The translations under genes were made by a program, and so were the position numbers. From CAVORB01 sp963698495 (GTDB lineage: Bacteria > Pseudomonadota > Gammaproteobacteria > Chromatiales > Chromatiaceae): a stretch of 64,000 nucleotides of DNA. Below the pieces are notes generated by a model. The model was not told the DNA's origin, searched no databases, and was given only the letters and a program-made list of their open reading frames with translations. Shown piece by piece: positions 29,107-39,273 of this stretch (its first letter is position 1; every line of letters begins with the position of its first letter). The stretch is from positions 1 through 64,000 of the forward strand of contig CAVORB010000023.1 in the NCBI GenBank assembly GCA_963698495.1, written 5' to 3'.

Positions 29107-29649
29107 CTACCACATCAGGTCGTCCGGGATCTGGTATTCCGCGTACTCGTCAGGCTCTGTCGGCTCTTCCTCCCTCCGATCACGGTTGAACACCAGCACC
29201 AGCTCCGGGCCACGCGCAAGGACCCGATCGGCGATCTCCGCCAGGATCACCTCGTAGCCCTTGTCCTGCCGAACCAAGGCGATCTTGCCCGTCGCCAACC
29301 CGGCCTGCTGCTCGGCGGTCACGTAGATGCGCTTGAGGCTGCCGCCGTCCTGGAAGTTGTAGGCCACCGCGCCGTCACGGCGCGGGAGCCGATGGGCGTG
29401 GATCAGCTGGCGCAACTCGTTCTCCACGGCCCGACGCCGCGCATCTTCCTCGCGCTTGAGGTTCAGCTCGCGGTCACGACGCGCCTTGTCCGCCGCCGCC
29501 TGCTGCGCCCGCCGCCGGTTCTCGTCTTCCGTCTTGCCCCCGGGGCCTGGGTGGTTGATCTGCTTGCGCTTGGCGGTTCTCGTCTGCTTGGCTTTCTGCT
29601 TGCTGACCAGCCCCGCCTTCAACAGCTGTTCCTGGAGTGAGTTACCCAC
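29107..29649 (-). CDS. DUF2058 family protein (YaiL-like)
   Basis: The 180-residue protein starts at a GTG (MGNSLQEQLLKAGLVSKQKAKQ). The first 90 residues are a highly charged coiled coil. A globular C-terminal part contains AYNFQDGGSLKRIYVTAEQQ. This is the standard layout of gammaproteobacterial YaiL/DUF2058 proteins, whose role is not established. No ATG lies close upstream in frame, which supports the GTG. Confidence 0.85.
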   Translation of the reverse strand: MGNSLQEQLLKAGLVSKQKAKQTRTAKRKQINHPGPGGKTEDENRRRAQQAAADKARRDRELNLKREEDARRRAVENELRQLIHAHRLPRRDGAVAYNFQDGGSLKRIYVTAEQQAGLATGKIALVRQDKGYEVILAEIADRVLARGPELVLVFNRDRREEEPTEPDEYAEYQIPDDLMW

Positions 29650-29836
29650 CGTCGCATTCCCCCGTTCGCCAATCCGAAGCCCCGGCCACGCGGGGCGTAC
29701 CGTGCCAGAATCTCTCAGGACCGGCCCCTCGCGCAACCCGCTCGTGGCGGTTGTCGGGATACGGGGAACCGGTATCGGGAAAGCCCAGGGCCAGGTAGAA
29801 TTGTCGTTTTGCCGCCATCTGCCGAGGAACCCCTTC

Positions 29837-30358
29837 ATGACCCGACTGGCCTGGATACTCAGCCTGCTCATCCTTACCGTCACCGCGCACGCCGCTGAAC
29901 CGGCCACGATCGCATATGTCGACGTGGACAAGGTCCTCACCGAGAGTGACATGGGGAGCAAGGCGAGGGAAACCTTGGAGCAGAAATTCGCCGAGCCGCA
30001 GAAGACGCTGGCGGCCGAGGAGCAGGGAATCATACAGCTGCAGCAGAGCCTGGCCCGCGACCAGGCGCTGATGAGCCAGGAGGAGCTGGACAAGCGCAAG
30101 ACCGAGATCCAGCAGCGCATCCTCGAGCTGCAGAAGAAGGCGGCAGAGATGCAGCAGGAGCTGAACAAGGAACAGAACGAGCTGGGCGGGGAGATCCTCA
30201 AGCTCGCCCAGGATCTCGTCGCCGAGATCGCCCGTGAGCAGAAGCTTTCCGCCGTCTACGAGCGCACCCGTAGCGGATTGCTCTACATCGACGACAACCT
30301 CAATATCACCGCCGAGGTCATCAAGCGGCTGAACGCCAAGACCGGCGCGAAGAAATAG
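29837..30358 (+). CDS. OmpH/Skp-like periplasmic chaperone
   Basis: The 173-residue protein has a signal peptide (MTRLAWILSLLILTVTAHA) and an OmpH-like body. A short beta segment (TIAYVDVDKVLTESDMGSKA) is followed by a long coiled coil rich in Gln, Glu and Lys (residues 45-130), and a C-terminal DDNLNITAEVIKRLN. Skp proteins hold unfolded outer-membrane proteins in the periplasm. It is not in the usual bamA-lpxD context, so it is probably a paralogue. Confidence 0.85.
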   Translation: MTRLAWILSLLILTVTAHAAEPATIAYVDVDKVLTESDMGSKARETLEQKFAEPQKTLAAEEQGIIQLQQSLARDQALMSQEELDKRKTEIQQRILELQKKAAEMQQELNKEQNELGGEILKLAQDLVAEIAREQKLSAVYERTRSGLLYIDDNLNITAEVIKRLNAKTGAKK

Positions 30359-30563
30359 CCGCGCGCACGGCGCGTGAAGAACCGTCGCCGAAGCGGGCGA
30401 TTGGCCACCCGGCTTCGGCTGTTCGGAAGCCATGGGGTAGAATTCGCACTCAGTGGCCCCGCGCGCGCCCAGGCGCCTTCTCGTGCGGCCGCGCAAGCTC
30501 AATTTCACCACTGACGGCGGGGTCATTCCGCCGGCAAACCATTCAGACTGAGGACAGACACCG

Positions 30564-30800
30564 ATGCTTGGAGAACCCCACGACCTGCTCCACGAGTTCC
30601 CGGATCTGGAGTCGCGAATCGCGAATCTGCGCAGCACCAACGAGGAGTTCGCGCGTCTGATGACCGAATACGACACCCTCGACGCGCAGGTGCGCCGGCT
30701 CGAAGAGCTCGGAACACCGGTGGCAGACGAAACCATCGAGGACCTGAAGAAGGAGCGCCTGCTGCTCAAGGACCGCCTATACGAGATCCTCAGGTCCTGA
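30564..30800 (+). CDS. DUF465 family protein (YdcH-like)
   Basis: The 78-residue protein begins MLGEPHDLLHEFPDLESRI and consists almost entirely of predicted helix (LRSTNEEFARLMTEYDTLDAQVRRLE ends the first hairpin). LKKERLLLKDRLYEIL at the C-terminus is typical of DUF465. The function is unknown. It is preceded by about 200 bases with no gene. Confidence 0.85.
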   Translation: MLGEPHDLLHEFPDLESRIANLRSTNEEFARLMTEYDTLDAQVRRLEELGTPVADETIEDLKKERLLLKDRLYEILRS

Positions 30801-30864
30801 TCTTCACGGCCAACCCGCGCATGCGCCCGAGCGCGGCCCCCGGCGTTCCCGCGAACATGCCCGG

Positions 30865-31248
30865 ATGAAGGACAAGCACGGCGATGACGAAAGGGCGGCG
30901 CTGACCCGCTCGGTGCTGGAGGTGCTGGATGCCTGGGAGATCACGCGCGAAGACCAATGTCGCCTCCTGGGCATGACCGCCTCCGATGCCGGACGGCGCT
31001 GGCGCCGCTACCGCCTGGGGACGCCCCTTCCGGACGACCCCGAGATCTGGATCCGCGTCGCCGGGCTTCTGCGGCTTGCCAACGCACTCCGCCAGATCTT
31101 CCCCCACAGCGCACCCTCGGCCAACCTCTGGGTGACCACCCCGCGCGCCAAGTTCGGCAACCAAACACCCCTCGAGTTGATGCTGGATGGCGGTACCGAG
31201 GCCATATCGCGGGTCGAGCGATCGCTCGACAACCTGGATCTGTTCTGA
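30865..31248 (+). CDS. Xre/MbcA/ParS-type antitoxin-like protein
   Basis: The 127-residue protein has an N-terminal helix-turn-helix (EDQCRLLGMTASDAGRRWRR) and the C-terminal toxin-binding domain of the DUF2384 type. RVAGLLRLANALRQIFP and the ending GNQTPLELMLDGGTEAISRV match the family signature. Such antitoxins are normally followed by a RES-domain toxin. Here the next gene is a metallo-beta-lactamase-fold hydrolase, so it appears to be an orphan or a repurposed regulator. Confidence 0.8.
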   Translation: MKDKHGDDERAALTRSVLEVLDAWEITREDQCRLLGMTASDAGRRWRRYRLGTPLPDDPEIWIRVAGLLRLANALRQIFPHSAPSANLWVTTPRAKFGNQTPLELMLDGGTEAISRVERSLDNLDLF

Positions 31249-31262
31249 CCGCCCAAAAGCCC

Positions 31263-31907
31263 ATGCTTGGATATCGGATCGTTCCCGTCACGCCCTTGCA
31301 GCAGAACTGTACCCTGCTGTGGTGTGAGCTCACCGGTCAGGCCGCCATTATCGACCCGGGCGGGGACGTCGACCTGATCCTCTCGGCGCTGGATCAGACC
31401 GAGGCGGAGCCGACCCGGATTCTGCTCACCCACGGGCATGTGGATCACGTGGGAGGGACGGCGGAGCTGTCCCGGCGTCTCGGCCTGCCCATAGAAGGCC
31501 CGCACCGGGATGACGATTTCCTGATTAGGGGTATCCCGGTCCAGTGCGACCTGTTCGGCCTGCCGCGGGTCGAGTCGTTCGCGACGGACCGCTGGCTCGA
31601 GCACGGCGATCGGCTGACCCTGGGAGAGACCGAGATCGAGGTGATCCACTGCCCGGGACACACGCCGGGGCACATCGTTTTCTTCTCACGCGCCGACCGT
31701 CTGGCCCAGGTGGGCGACGTCCTGTTCCAGGGATCCATCGGCCGCACCGACTTTCCACGAGGCAATCACCAGCATCTGCTCGACTCCATCCGCCATCGCC
31801 TCTTCCCGCTCGGAGACGATGTGCGGTTCATCCCGGGGCACGGCCCCATGTCCAGCTTCGGGGTCGAGCGACGCAGCAACCCCTTCGTCCGCCAACATCC
31901 GCTCTGA
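31263..31907 (+). CDS. gloC: Metallo-beta-lactamase-fold hydrolase, GloC/YcbL type
   Basis: The 214-residue protein carries the binuclear metal site: THGHVDHVGG, HCPGHTPGHI, VGDVLFQGSIGRTD and a final PGHGP. The compact size and the absence of a C-terminal substrate-binding domain fit the type II glyoxalase YcbL/GloC, which hydrolyses S-lactoylglutathione. Start ATG at 31263 follows the preceding gene by 14 bases. Confidence 0.88.
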   Translation: MLGYRIVPVTPLQQNCTLLWCELTGQAAIIDPGGDVDLILSALDQTEAEPTRILLTHGHVDHVGGTAELSRRLGLPIEGPHRDDDFLIRGIPVQCDLFGLPRVESFATDRWLEHGDRLTLGETEIEVIHCPGHTPGHIVFFSRADRLAQVGDVLFQGSIGRTDFPRGNHQHLLDSIRHRLFPLGDDVRFIPGHGPMSSFGVERRSNPFVRQHPL

Positions 31908-32021
31908 GTCTCCCCCGGCGGGTGGGCCATCGCCCTTTGCTCGCGGAATCAGCACCTTCCGACTCGACGGGATACCCTCCCGGATTCTGTGCTTAAATAG
32001 GAAAAAAGCAGGGTGCTTGAG

Positions 32022-32585
32022 ATGAGCAAAGCTGGTTCTGACTCATCGCCGTCGACGCACTTGCGCAGCGGGCGCACTTACTGGATCCGGCGAGGTCTTT
32101 CTCCTTCCGCCAGGAAAGAACGGGCATCTGCGTCCCAGCCGAAAGGAGGCAAGCGTTTCGTCGAGCCCTATCGCCTCAGCGATGCGCAGCGCGCGCTCAT
32201 TCTGGGCCAACTGGAAAAACAGGCAATCGGAGACGCGGAGAGCCGCAGCCTCTTCGTCGCCGCGATGGAGTATGACTTGGCGGGATGCCAGGCGCTCGCC
32301 GCGCCGCCTGACGAGGCACCACAATCGGCGCCGCAACCCGGTCCGAGCGATGAATCGCTGGCGGCGCTGGCGGAGACCGCCAGATCTCTTGCCGACCAAC
32401 TGGCGGGACTGGACGCGCAGACCGCGCAACGACTGCGGCAGGGTCTCGGCGATACCGACCGCTTCAAACGCACCTACGGCGAGGGCTACCTCAGCTGCCT
32501 TCGCCACGAGCTGTTGCGGATCGGATCGGCTGGTGAAGTGACACTCCCGGGCGCGAGGTCACGGCCGAGGGCGCGCCAGAGGTGA
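32022..32585 (+). CDS. Hypothetical protein
   Basis: About 187 residues from ATG 32022 (a GTG at 32013 is an alternative). The N-terminal 35 residues are basic and Ser-rich. The middle contains YRLSDAQRALILGQLEKQAI and EYDLAGCQALAAPPDEAP, followed by an acidic Ala-rich linker and DTDRFKRTYGEGYLSCLRHE. I do not recognise the family. Its stop overlaps the GTG of the next short frame by four bases. An alternative frame near the end (EVTAEGAPEVSEVARRF) would fuse the two, so they may be one gene with a lost base. Confidence 0.55.
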   Translation: MSKAGSDSSPSTHLRSGRTYWIRRGLSPSARKERASASQPKGGKRFVEPYRLSDAQRALILGQLEKQAIGDAESRSLFVAAMEYDLAGCQALAAPPDEAPQSAPQPGPSDESLAALAETARSLADQLAGLDAQTAQRLRQGLGDTDRFKRTYGEGYLSCLRHELLRIGSAGEVTLPGARSRPRARQR

Positions 32586-32767
32586 GTGAAGTCGCCCGCC
32601 GTTTCGTAGCGAGAGCCGCCAGCGCCTTTGGCGAATGCTTCGAGCTGGCGGCATCAAGCGAGCAGGGATCTCCTTTCACCCTGGCGCTGGAGACCATCGT
32701 GGCGGCGACGGGAATGCGCTTCCCCACCGATCAGCGAACCTTGGCGGATATCCTGAACCAAGGCTAG
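32582..32767 (+). CDS. Short hypothetical protein, possibly the C-terminal part of the preceding gene
   Basis: The 61-residue product starts at a GTG that overlaps the previous stop (GTGA). It reads ARRFVARAASAFGECFELA and ends TDQRTLADILNQG. It could be a translationally coupled partner or the continuation of the preceding protein after a frameshift near 32555. No function can be assigned. Confidence 0.45.
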   Translation: MSEVARRFVARAASAFGECFELAASSEQGSPFTLALETIVAATGMRFPTDQRTLADILNQG

Positions 32768-32970
32768 CGAGGCCGCGCGAGGGAGGCGGAGCTCCGCAGG
32801 GAAACGACTCTTCACGCCCCCGCAAACGACATGGACGCGCACCCCTCGCGCTTGGTTACAATCCTCAACTGTCCCATACCCCGGCGCCCCGTCCCGCGGG
32901 AGAGTGTCGACGAAGGCCGCCGCGCGGCGGCTTGCAACTGCCTCACGACCAGGAGGTCCAGGAAGAACCT

Positions 32971-35848
32971 ATGATCTTGAAGCGACTCTTCGGCTCCAAG
33001 CCCAAACCCGATCGAATCCCGGAGGACCAGGACTCCCTGGTCCGCATGGTCCGCGGCGACCAGGACACGGCCCTGCGGCGGGAGGCGTGCCGCCGCATTA
33101 CGCGACTGCCGGAGCTGCGAGAGCTCGCCGCGTCGGACATCGACGCCGGTGTGCGCGAAATCGCGATGGCCCACTATCGCAAGCTGCTGTGCGGTCTCGA
33201 CGAGACGGCGCCCTCCCCGGCCGACCGGCTCGCCGAGATCGCGGCCCTGGACGACCAGCACGTCATCGAGCAGGTCGCGGCCAGTGCGCGGGAAGCGGAG
33301 ATACGGCTGGCGGCGATCGGGCGTCTGGAGAGCCCGGCCGCAATCGCCGCAAGCGCCCTCGAGGACGCCTTGGCCGCCAACCGCATTGCTGCGGCCGAAC
33401 GCCTGGAGGACAGGGCGTCCCTGGAGCAGCTGGCGAAGGCGGCGGGCAAGCGCGACAAGAACGTGTATCGCATCGCCCGGCGCAAGCTCAAGGACATCGC
33501 CGAGCGCGAGGCGCTTCCCGAGCGCGTCCGCAACCAATGCGCCGACCTGTGCGAGAAGCTGGAGCGCCTTGGCCGATTCGACAGCTGGACGCAGGACCGC
33601 GGGATGCTGGACCTCCTGGACCGGCAGTGGGCCGAGCTCGAGCCCCAGGCCGACGACGGCTGGAAGGATCGCTATCGGGCGCTGCGCACGGAGTTCCTAG
33701 CCGCCTACGAGGACTACCGTCAGGCGCATGAGGCGCAAATCGCGGCCGAGGAGGAACGCGAGCAGTTGCGCGAAGACCGCAAGGGCCTTCTTGAAGCGCT
33801 CGGCACCTGCGCCGAGCTGATCGGACGAGGCGGAGATCGACGCCGAGTCCCGGCGCATCTCCGAGCGCTGGGAGGCGCTGGCACGGCTGCCCGACAGGGA
33901 GCAAGCCGCACTCGATCGTGCATACGCGGAGCTTGCGGCGCGGGTAGCCGAGCAACGCGAGGAACTGAGCGCGAGACGCCGACGCAACACCCGGCTGCGC
34001 AAGCTGGTTGCCGCCGCCCGGAAGGCCCTGGAGCAGACGAAACCGCTCGAGAAACGGCGCATCCGCACCCTGATCGACGATGCCGCTTCCTTGTTGGACG
34101 CACCCGGGACGGACAAGGAGACCGCGCAGCAGTTCTCCGACCTGCGCGACAAGCTCGAGACACGCCTGCACCGGCAGGGCGAGCATGCCGAGCAACGCCT
34201 TGCCGAGCTGCCCGACAAGCTCGACGAGCTCGCAGCCGCCCTCGAGGCCGGAGAGCTCAAACATGCCGATCCGCTGTTTCAAAGCGCCCAGGCGGCACTG
34301 GATCTGATCCGCGCGAGCGGCCTCTCGCGCAAGGCCTGCGATGATGCATCGGAGCGCTTGCGCGTGCTCGCTCCCCGCCTGCGCGAGCTGCAGCAGTGGC
34401 GCAAATGGGGCAGCGATCAGCATCGCGAGGGGCTGTGCCAAACGATGGAAGAGCTGGGACGGAGCGACATCCCCCTGGAGGCGATGGCCTTGCGCCTGCA
34501 CGACCTGCAGATGGAATGGAAGGGCCTGGACAAGGTCGGCTCGCCCGTGAACCAGCACCTCTGGGACCGGTTTCATGCCCTCTCCGAGCAGGTGTACGCG
34601 CGCTGCAAGCCCCATCTGGACGCGCAGGCCGCGGAGCGCGATGCCAACCGCGAACAACGGGAAAAGCTCTGCCAACAACTCGAGGCCTTCCTCGAACAGG
34701 TCGACTGGGAGCGCATCGACTGGAAGAAGGCGATGCGCGCGGAGCGGGAGATGCGCCAGACATGGGCAGCATGCGGGGCGGTGGAAGGCCGCCACCGCAA
34801 GACCCTGGAGAAGCGCTTTCACAAGGCGATCAAACGCCTCGATCAGCACCTGTCCACCGAGCGGGCTCGCAACCAGGCGCATAAGCAAGACCTGATTGCC
34901 CGCATCGAGGCCCTGGTGGAGGAGCCGGATCTGGAGAGCGCCATGGAAGAGACCAAGCGCCTGCAGCGGCAATGGCACACCACGGTTCCCGCGCGCCAGA
35001 AGGAGGAGAACAAGCTGTGGCAGCGATTCCGCGCCGCCTCCGACGCCGTTTTCGCCCGGCGCCGAGAACGCCAGGAAGCGCATCTGGCGGAGCTGGAGCA
35101 GAACCTGCAACAGCGCCGAGCCATCTGTGACGAGGCGGATCGACTGGCCACGGCCGAGGCCGAGCCAGAGGAGATCGAGCGGGTCCTGCGGGACCTGGAG
35201 GCCCGCTGGCGGGACGCGGAGGCACTGCCGCTCCCCCGCCAAGCCGCAGGGGAGCTGGCCCGGCGCTGGCGCGAGGCGCAGGAGCGGGCTCATAGCCGCC
35301 GGCGGGAGCTCGTGGCGTCACGTCACCGCGATGCGCTGGATCTCCTCGCGCGCCAGGCGGCGCTGTGCGATCGGCTGGAGCTCGGCCTTGCGGGACAAGC
35401 GGCGGGCGAAATCGAGGCGGCTACCGCTCAGGAGCAATGGGCAGCCATGCCCAAGCAACGGGACCCGGACCTGCAGACCAGTATCGAGCGCCGGTTCCTC
35501 GCCGCGGTGGATGCGCTGCAGAGCGGGGACGGCACGCCTCTCCATCAGCCCGAGCGACTCGCCGCGAACGGCGCGAGACGCGCGGAGATTTGTCTGCGCC
35601 TCGAGATCCTGGCGCAGATCGACTCGCCGCCCGAGCACACTCAGGAGCGCCTCGCCTTCCAGGTCGATCGTCTGAAGGAACGCATGCGCGAGGGCGAGAA
35701 GGACCCGCTGGAGGGGACTACCGGCCTGCTGGAGGAGTGGTATCTGTGCGGACCCGCCCCGGTTTCCGACGCGCCCGTCTTGGAGCAGCGGTTCCAGCGA
35801 GCGCGGGGCGCCCTGGAATCCGGTGGCCTGGAGCACTCGGCAGCATGA
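32971..35848 (+). CDS. DUF349 coiled-coil protein, one frameshift as given
   Basis: The start MILKRLFGSKPKPDRIPED follows an AGGAGG-like site. HEAT-like segments fill the first 250 residues (REIAMAHYRKLL, EAEIRLAAIGRL). Long charged helices with repeated DUF349 units follow, with recurring patterns such as RWEALARLP, QWAELEPQA and RWRDAEALPLP. An extra G near 33824 breaks the frame; removing it restores DEAEIDAESRRISERWEALA and gives about 958 residues. DUF349 proteins are widespread in gammaproteobacteria with unclear function. The stop overlaps the next start (ATGA). Confidence 0.85.
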
Positions 35849-36276
35849 CATCCCCCGCGGTCTTCGCACATCCCGAAGCCGCCGAGGAGGCCTTTTACGG
35901 CGCCTTCGCGGCCCTCGATCTGGCAGGTATGGGCGCGGTCTGGGCGCAAGACCAGCGGCCCTTTTGCGTGCATCCGGGGGGCGATCTTCTCGAGGGCCGG
36001 CGCGCCATCCTGGAGAGCTGGAGGGAGATCTTTTCCGGCTCGGAACCGCCCATCATCGAGCACACACTCCTCGGCAGCTTCCAATCGGGAGAGCTGGCGA
36101 TACACCTGGTCGAGGAGACGATTCAACCGCGCGGCTCCGGCGGTCAAGCGAACCGGGTGCTGGCGACCAACGTCTACGTGCGCGAGGCCGACTGCTGGCG
36201 AATGGCCGAGCACCACGCGTCGCTGCCGCTGGTGGCCCGGCGGGATAGCGGACGGGAGGATGGTCTGCTGCATTGA
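35845..36276 (+). CDS. SnoaL/NTF2-like protein
   Basis: The 143-residue protein has the cone-shaped NTF2/ketosteroid-isomerase fold pattern: EEAFYGAFAALDLAGMGAVWAQ, FCVHPGGDLLEGRRAILESW and ATNVYVREADCWRMAEHHAS. The last is the usual C-terminal strand with a His-rich end. It overlaps the DUF349 stop by four bases and is therefore co-translated. The ligand is unknown. Confidence 0.83.
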   Translation: MTSPAVFAHPEAAEEAFYGAFAALDLAGMGAVWAQDQRPFCVHPGGDLLEGRRAILESWREIFSGSEPPIIEHTLLGSFQSGELAIHLVEETIQPRGSGGQANRVLATNVYVREADCWRMAEHHASLPLVARRDSGREDGLLH

Positions 36277-36366
36277 CCGGGAAGACAGGCCCCCGCGGCC
36301 CACGCGAGGAAATGCGGCGACCTGATGTGCGCCGCAGCCGGGACTTACCCCTCGCCAGGACGCGCC

Positions 36367-37857
36367 TCAGTATGCGTTCTTGTGTATGAATCCGCGAACA
36401 AAGGTCAGGAGGACGATCTGTATATCGAGCCAGATCGACCAGTTGCGGATGTACTCGAGATCGAAGTCCACGCGCCTGCCCATCTTGTCCAACGAGTCCG
36501 TCTCACCACGCCAACCGTTGATCTGGGCCCAGCCGGTGATCCCGGGCTTAACCTTGTGGCGCAGCATGTAGCCGCCGATCAGGCTGCGGTAGTGCTCGTT
36601 GTGAGACACGGCATGCGGCCTTGGCCCGACGATGGACATGGATCCCAGAAACACATTGATGAGCTGCGGCAGCTCATCTAGCGAGGTCCGGCGCAGGAAT
36701 GCGCCGAACCGCGTCACCCGAGCGTCCTGCTTTTGCGCCTGCGTGACGGTATCGCCATCCTCGCAGACCGTCATGCTCCGGAACTTCCAGACCATGATCT
36801 CCCGGCCATCCAGCCCGTAACGGCGCTGCTTGAAAAACACCGGTCCAGGGCTCGATCGCTTGACGCCGATGGCGATAGCGATCATCGGAATCCCCAGCAG
36901 CAGCAAGGCCACGCCGCTGATCGCGATGTCCTCCATCCGTTTGATCCATCCGCCCAGACCGAGGAACGGACTCTCGTACACGCTGACCGCATTGATCCCG
37001 GCGAGATCCACGCGCCTGCGCTGCAGGACATCGATGCGCCGGAGGTCAGGCAGAATCTGCCGCGAGCTCTGCTCGCCGACAGCGGAGCGCGAACGCCGGT
37101 CCTGCACCAGGTAGACAGAGGCGGTGCTGTCGCTGAGCTTGCGCACCAGCTCCTGCGCTTGCCGCTCGGCTTGTCCGGGCGGAAACGCGACGTAGACGAC
37201 ATCGAGTTCGCCCGCCCGCGCGCGATCAATCAAGGCGTCGAGCGATCCCTGCGACGTCGAGGAACCCACATCGCGCCCGGCATCATCGAAAAGGCCGACA
37301 ACCCGAAAACCCATCCAGGGATTCCGTGCGACCGTGCGCGCGACATGCCGCGCCAGATCGCCACTGCCGGCAATCGCCAGCGTGCGCGTGTTGAATCCGT
37401 GCGCCCGCGCCCAGCGCAAAGAGACGCGCACGCCGATTCGCCATAGGCCAAGCAGCACGGGTGCCCCCAGAAACCACATCAGCATGGTATCGGGTGGATA
37501 GCGCACCGAGTCCTGCTGCGCGTAGACCGCGACCAGCGAAATGCCCGCGACACCGAGCCAAGCCTCCACCGCATACCAGACCTCGGTCTTCACCGATCCG
37601 GTGCGCCAGGGACGATAGACGTTCTTGGCCTCGGCGAGGACGTAAAAGAGGAGCGCCCCCAGCGCGGCCGCGAAAGACATGGTCGGGGACCACTGCGCGC
37701 CCGTGAGCTTGCATGCCAACCACAGGGCGGACATCACGATCACCGCATCGGCGATCCGCTGGATCAGCGAGAGCGAGCCCTTGTAATCCCGCAAACGACC
37801 GCCCGCCGGCTCGCGGTCGAGAATTGACCCCAGAATACTGTCAGTCCACATGATCAT
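36367..37857 (-). CDS. wcaJ: Undecaprenyl-phosphate glucose phosphotransferase (WcaJ type)
   Basis: The 496-residue polyprenyl glycosylphosphotransferase would start exopolysaccharide synthesis by loading glucose-1-phosphate on undecaprenyl phosphate. Four N-terminal membrane segments lie between about residues 30 and 145. A Rossmann-like domain follows (LAIAGSGDLARHVA). A fifth hydrophobic segment (GVALLLLGIPMIAIAIG) precedes the catalytic region with SSPGPVFFKQRRYGLDG, VWKFRSM and SLDELPQLINVFLGSMS, then VGPRPH and KPGITGWAQINGWRGET. It lies with a methyltransferase, divergent from a VpsR-like regulator. Confidence 0.92.
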   Translation of the reverse strand: MIMWTDSILGSILDREPAGGRLRDYKGSLSLIQRIADAVIVMSALWLACKLTGAQWSPTMSFAAALGALLFYVLAEAKNVYRPWRTGSVKTEVWYAVEAWLGVAGISLVAVYAQQDSVRYPPDTMLMWFLGAPVLLGLWRIGVRVSLRWARAHGFNTRTLAIAGSGDLARHVARTVARNPWMGFRVVGLFDDAGRDVGSSTSQGSLDALIDRARAGELDVVYVAFPPGQAERQAQELVRKLSDSTASVYLVQDRRSRSAVGEQSSRQILPDLRRIDVLQRRRVDLAGINAVSVYESPFLGLGGWIKRMEDIAISGVALLLLGIPMIAIAIGVKRSSPGPVFFKQRRYGLDGREIMVWKFRSMTVCEDGDTVTQAQKQDARVTRFGAFLRRTSLDELPQLINVFLGSMSIVGPRPHAVSHNEHYRSLIGGYMLRHKVKPGITGWAQINGWRGETDSLDKMGRRVDFDLEYIRNWSIWLDIQIVLLTFVRGFIHKNAY

Positions 37858-37942
37858 GATCTCTACGCAAAGAATTCAGAGCCCGGAAACACGGCTGTCC
37901 GATGACGATGTTTCGTATCCGCTGCCCAGCAGGCTCCCGCCG

Positions 37943-38731
37943 CTATTTGAGCACCGGGCAAGCGTCGCGATCGACCTCGGACGTGTCCCAGAGATCGATC
38001 GCCGGCCTCAGGCCGTAGAAGAAGCTGCAACTGCGCAGGGCGCTGCCACTTGGCAGGTAGGCCGAGCACATGATCTCGTCAAAGCTTTCCAGCATTACCC
38101 GCAGGCCATCCGGCGTGAAGCGCCAGTACTCGGTGCCTGTTTGCTGTTCCCCGGGGAGATAGGGCCCGCACAGCGGAACCTCGACCCAGATCTGTCCAGC
38201 CTGTTTGAGCACCCTCCTCGCCTCCGCAATCAGGCTCGCGGGCTGGGATACGCGCCCCAGTCCCGTACAGAACACCGCGTCGAAATACTCGTCCTCTACA
38301 TCGATCGATACCGTGCCCGCAAGCTTTGTCTCCTCTTCGATTCGGCTCAATTTCACATCAAACCAGTTCGATCCGAAATCGCGTTTCGCGTCGGAGTCGA
38401 AGCCCAGGCGCAGACACTTTCGTCCGGCGCTGGCGGCAAGGAAACGCTTGAACAGGCTCTGGAACTCGTCTGACAAATCGCAGACCTGCGCCTTGGCCTT
38501 CCTGTAATCGCGAAGGTCCTGGAGAACCTGCAGTGCCTCGTTTACCAGACCGCCGCGCGCGCCCGATCGGAGGTCGCCCGGCGACGACACCCGGCGCCGA
38601 TCCCCCGCTGCGGCTTGATGCGCATCGGATTGCTCCGAAACCGCTCGCAGCGTTTCGACGGCGGAACGAGAACCTGACGCGGTCTCCTCTGGACCGTCCC
38701 GACCTTGCACCATCTGAAAACTCTGAATCAC
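37943..38731 (-). CDS. SAM-dependent methyltransferase-like protein
   Basis: The protein is up to 262 residues, beginning MIQSFQMVQGRDGPEET. The methyltransferase fold is seen from about residue 85. SAGRKCLRLGFDSDAKRDFGSNWFD holds the region of motif I in a degenerate form. VEDEYFDAVFCTGLGRVSQP and EARRVLKQAGQIWVEVPLCGPY match the later class I methyltransferase motifs. The Gly-rich SAM loop is not clear, so catalysis is uncertain. It is upstream of the WcaJ-type gene on the same strand, with a gap of 85 bases, suggesting a role in polysaccharide modification. Confidence 0.72.
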   Translation of the reverse strand: MIQSFQMVQGRDGPEETASGSRSAVETLRAVSEQSDAHQAAAGDRRRVSSPGDLRSGARGGLVNEALQVLQDLRDYRKAKAQVCDLSDEFQSLFKRFLAASAGRKCLRLGFDSDAKRDFGSNWFDVKLSRIEEETKLAGTVSIDVEDEYFDAVFCTGLGRVSQPASLIAEARRVLKQAGQIWVEVPLCGPYLPGEQQTGTEYWRFTPDGLRVMLESFDEIMCSAYLPSGSALRSCSFFYGLRPAIDLWDTSEVDRDACPVLK

Positions 38732-39273
38732 AACCGAACCCTGCTCTTATGCTATGGTCAGCGTTTGCGCCGTCCTGGCTGCGTTGAGCCGACGTCGCCG
38801 CTTTCCTCCGGTGCCCGAGCACCACGATGGGGCGCGATGTTCCGTGACTTCCGATACGGCCCAGGCCGCGCAGGAAAGCCTGCATGAATCATACCAATGG
38901 CAGGGCGACCGTTGGCACAACCCGCGCATCCTCTCGAGCGGTTGGATAGATGTTCAGTTGCTTCAAGCAGCTTACAGAAAGCAACGGCGATGGTGGTTGA
39001 TTTTCCGTGTCCCGGGGAGCTTATCATCAGTTGTCCAGTGTTTGAACATGGCGCGGAAGTATCGGAGATCGTCGCGTGGCATGCGCGACAGCCGCGTAAG
39101 GATGCGGAATCGCAGCAGAGCATCGCGCGAACCGGCGTCGACGTACAGAAGTCGGCATACGCGCGGGGGCGCCGAGAGCACATTGCCCGTGATCTGATGT
39201 CCCGCCCAATGCCACCCTTCAAGTTTGATTTGGAACACCAATCTCGTTGGTGCATCGCAAGAGGCCCGGACCG
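38732..39273. other. Intergenic region upstream of the VpsR-like regulator
   Basis: About 540 bases between divergent genes without a supportable gene. It holds a GG-N10-GC candidate for a sigma-54 -24/-12 element, TTGGCACAACCCGCGCA, at 38912-38928 on the plus strand. The -24 half is good and the -12 half is weak. Open frames of 60-165 codons overlap in both directions but lack domains and consistent starts. Confidence 0.35.

Noticed and set aside
33488..35293. 601-codon open frame on the minus strand opposite the DUF349 gene
   Set aside because: It is a shadow of a coiled-coil gene rich in Glu, Arg and Ala codons and has no recognisable motif.
38754..39255. Overlapping open frames on both strands upstream of the VpsR-like gene
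   Set aside because: Neither strand gives a protein with recognisable features, and the starts are unsupported.
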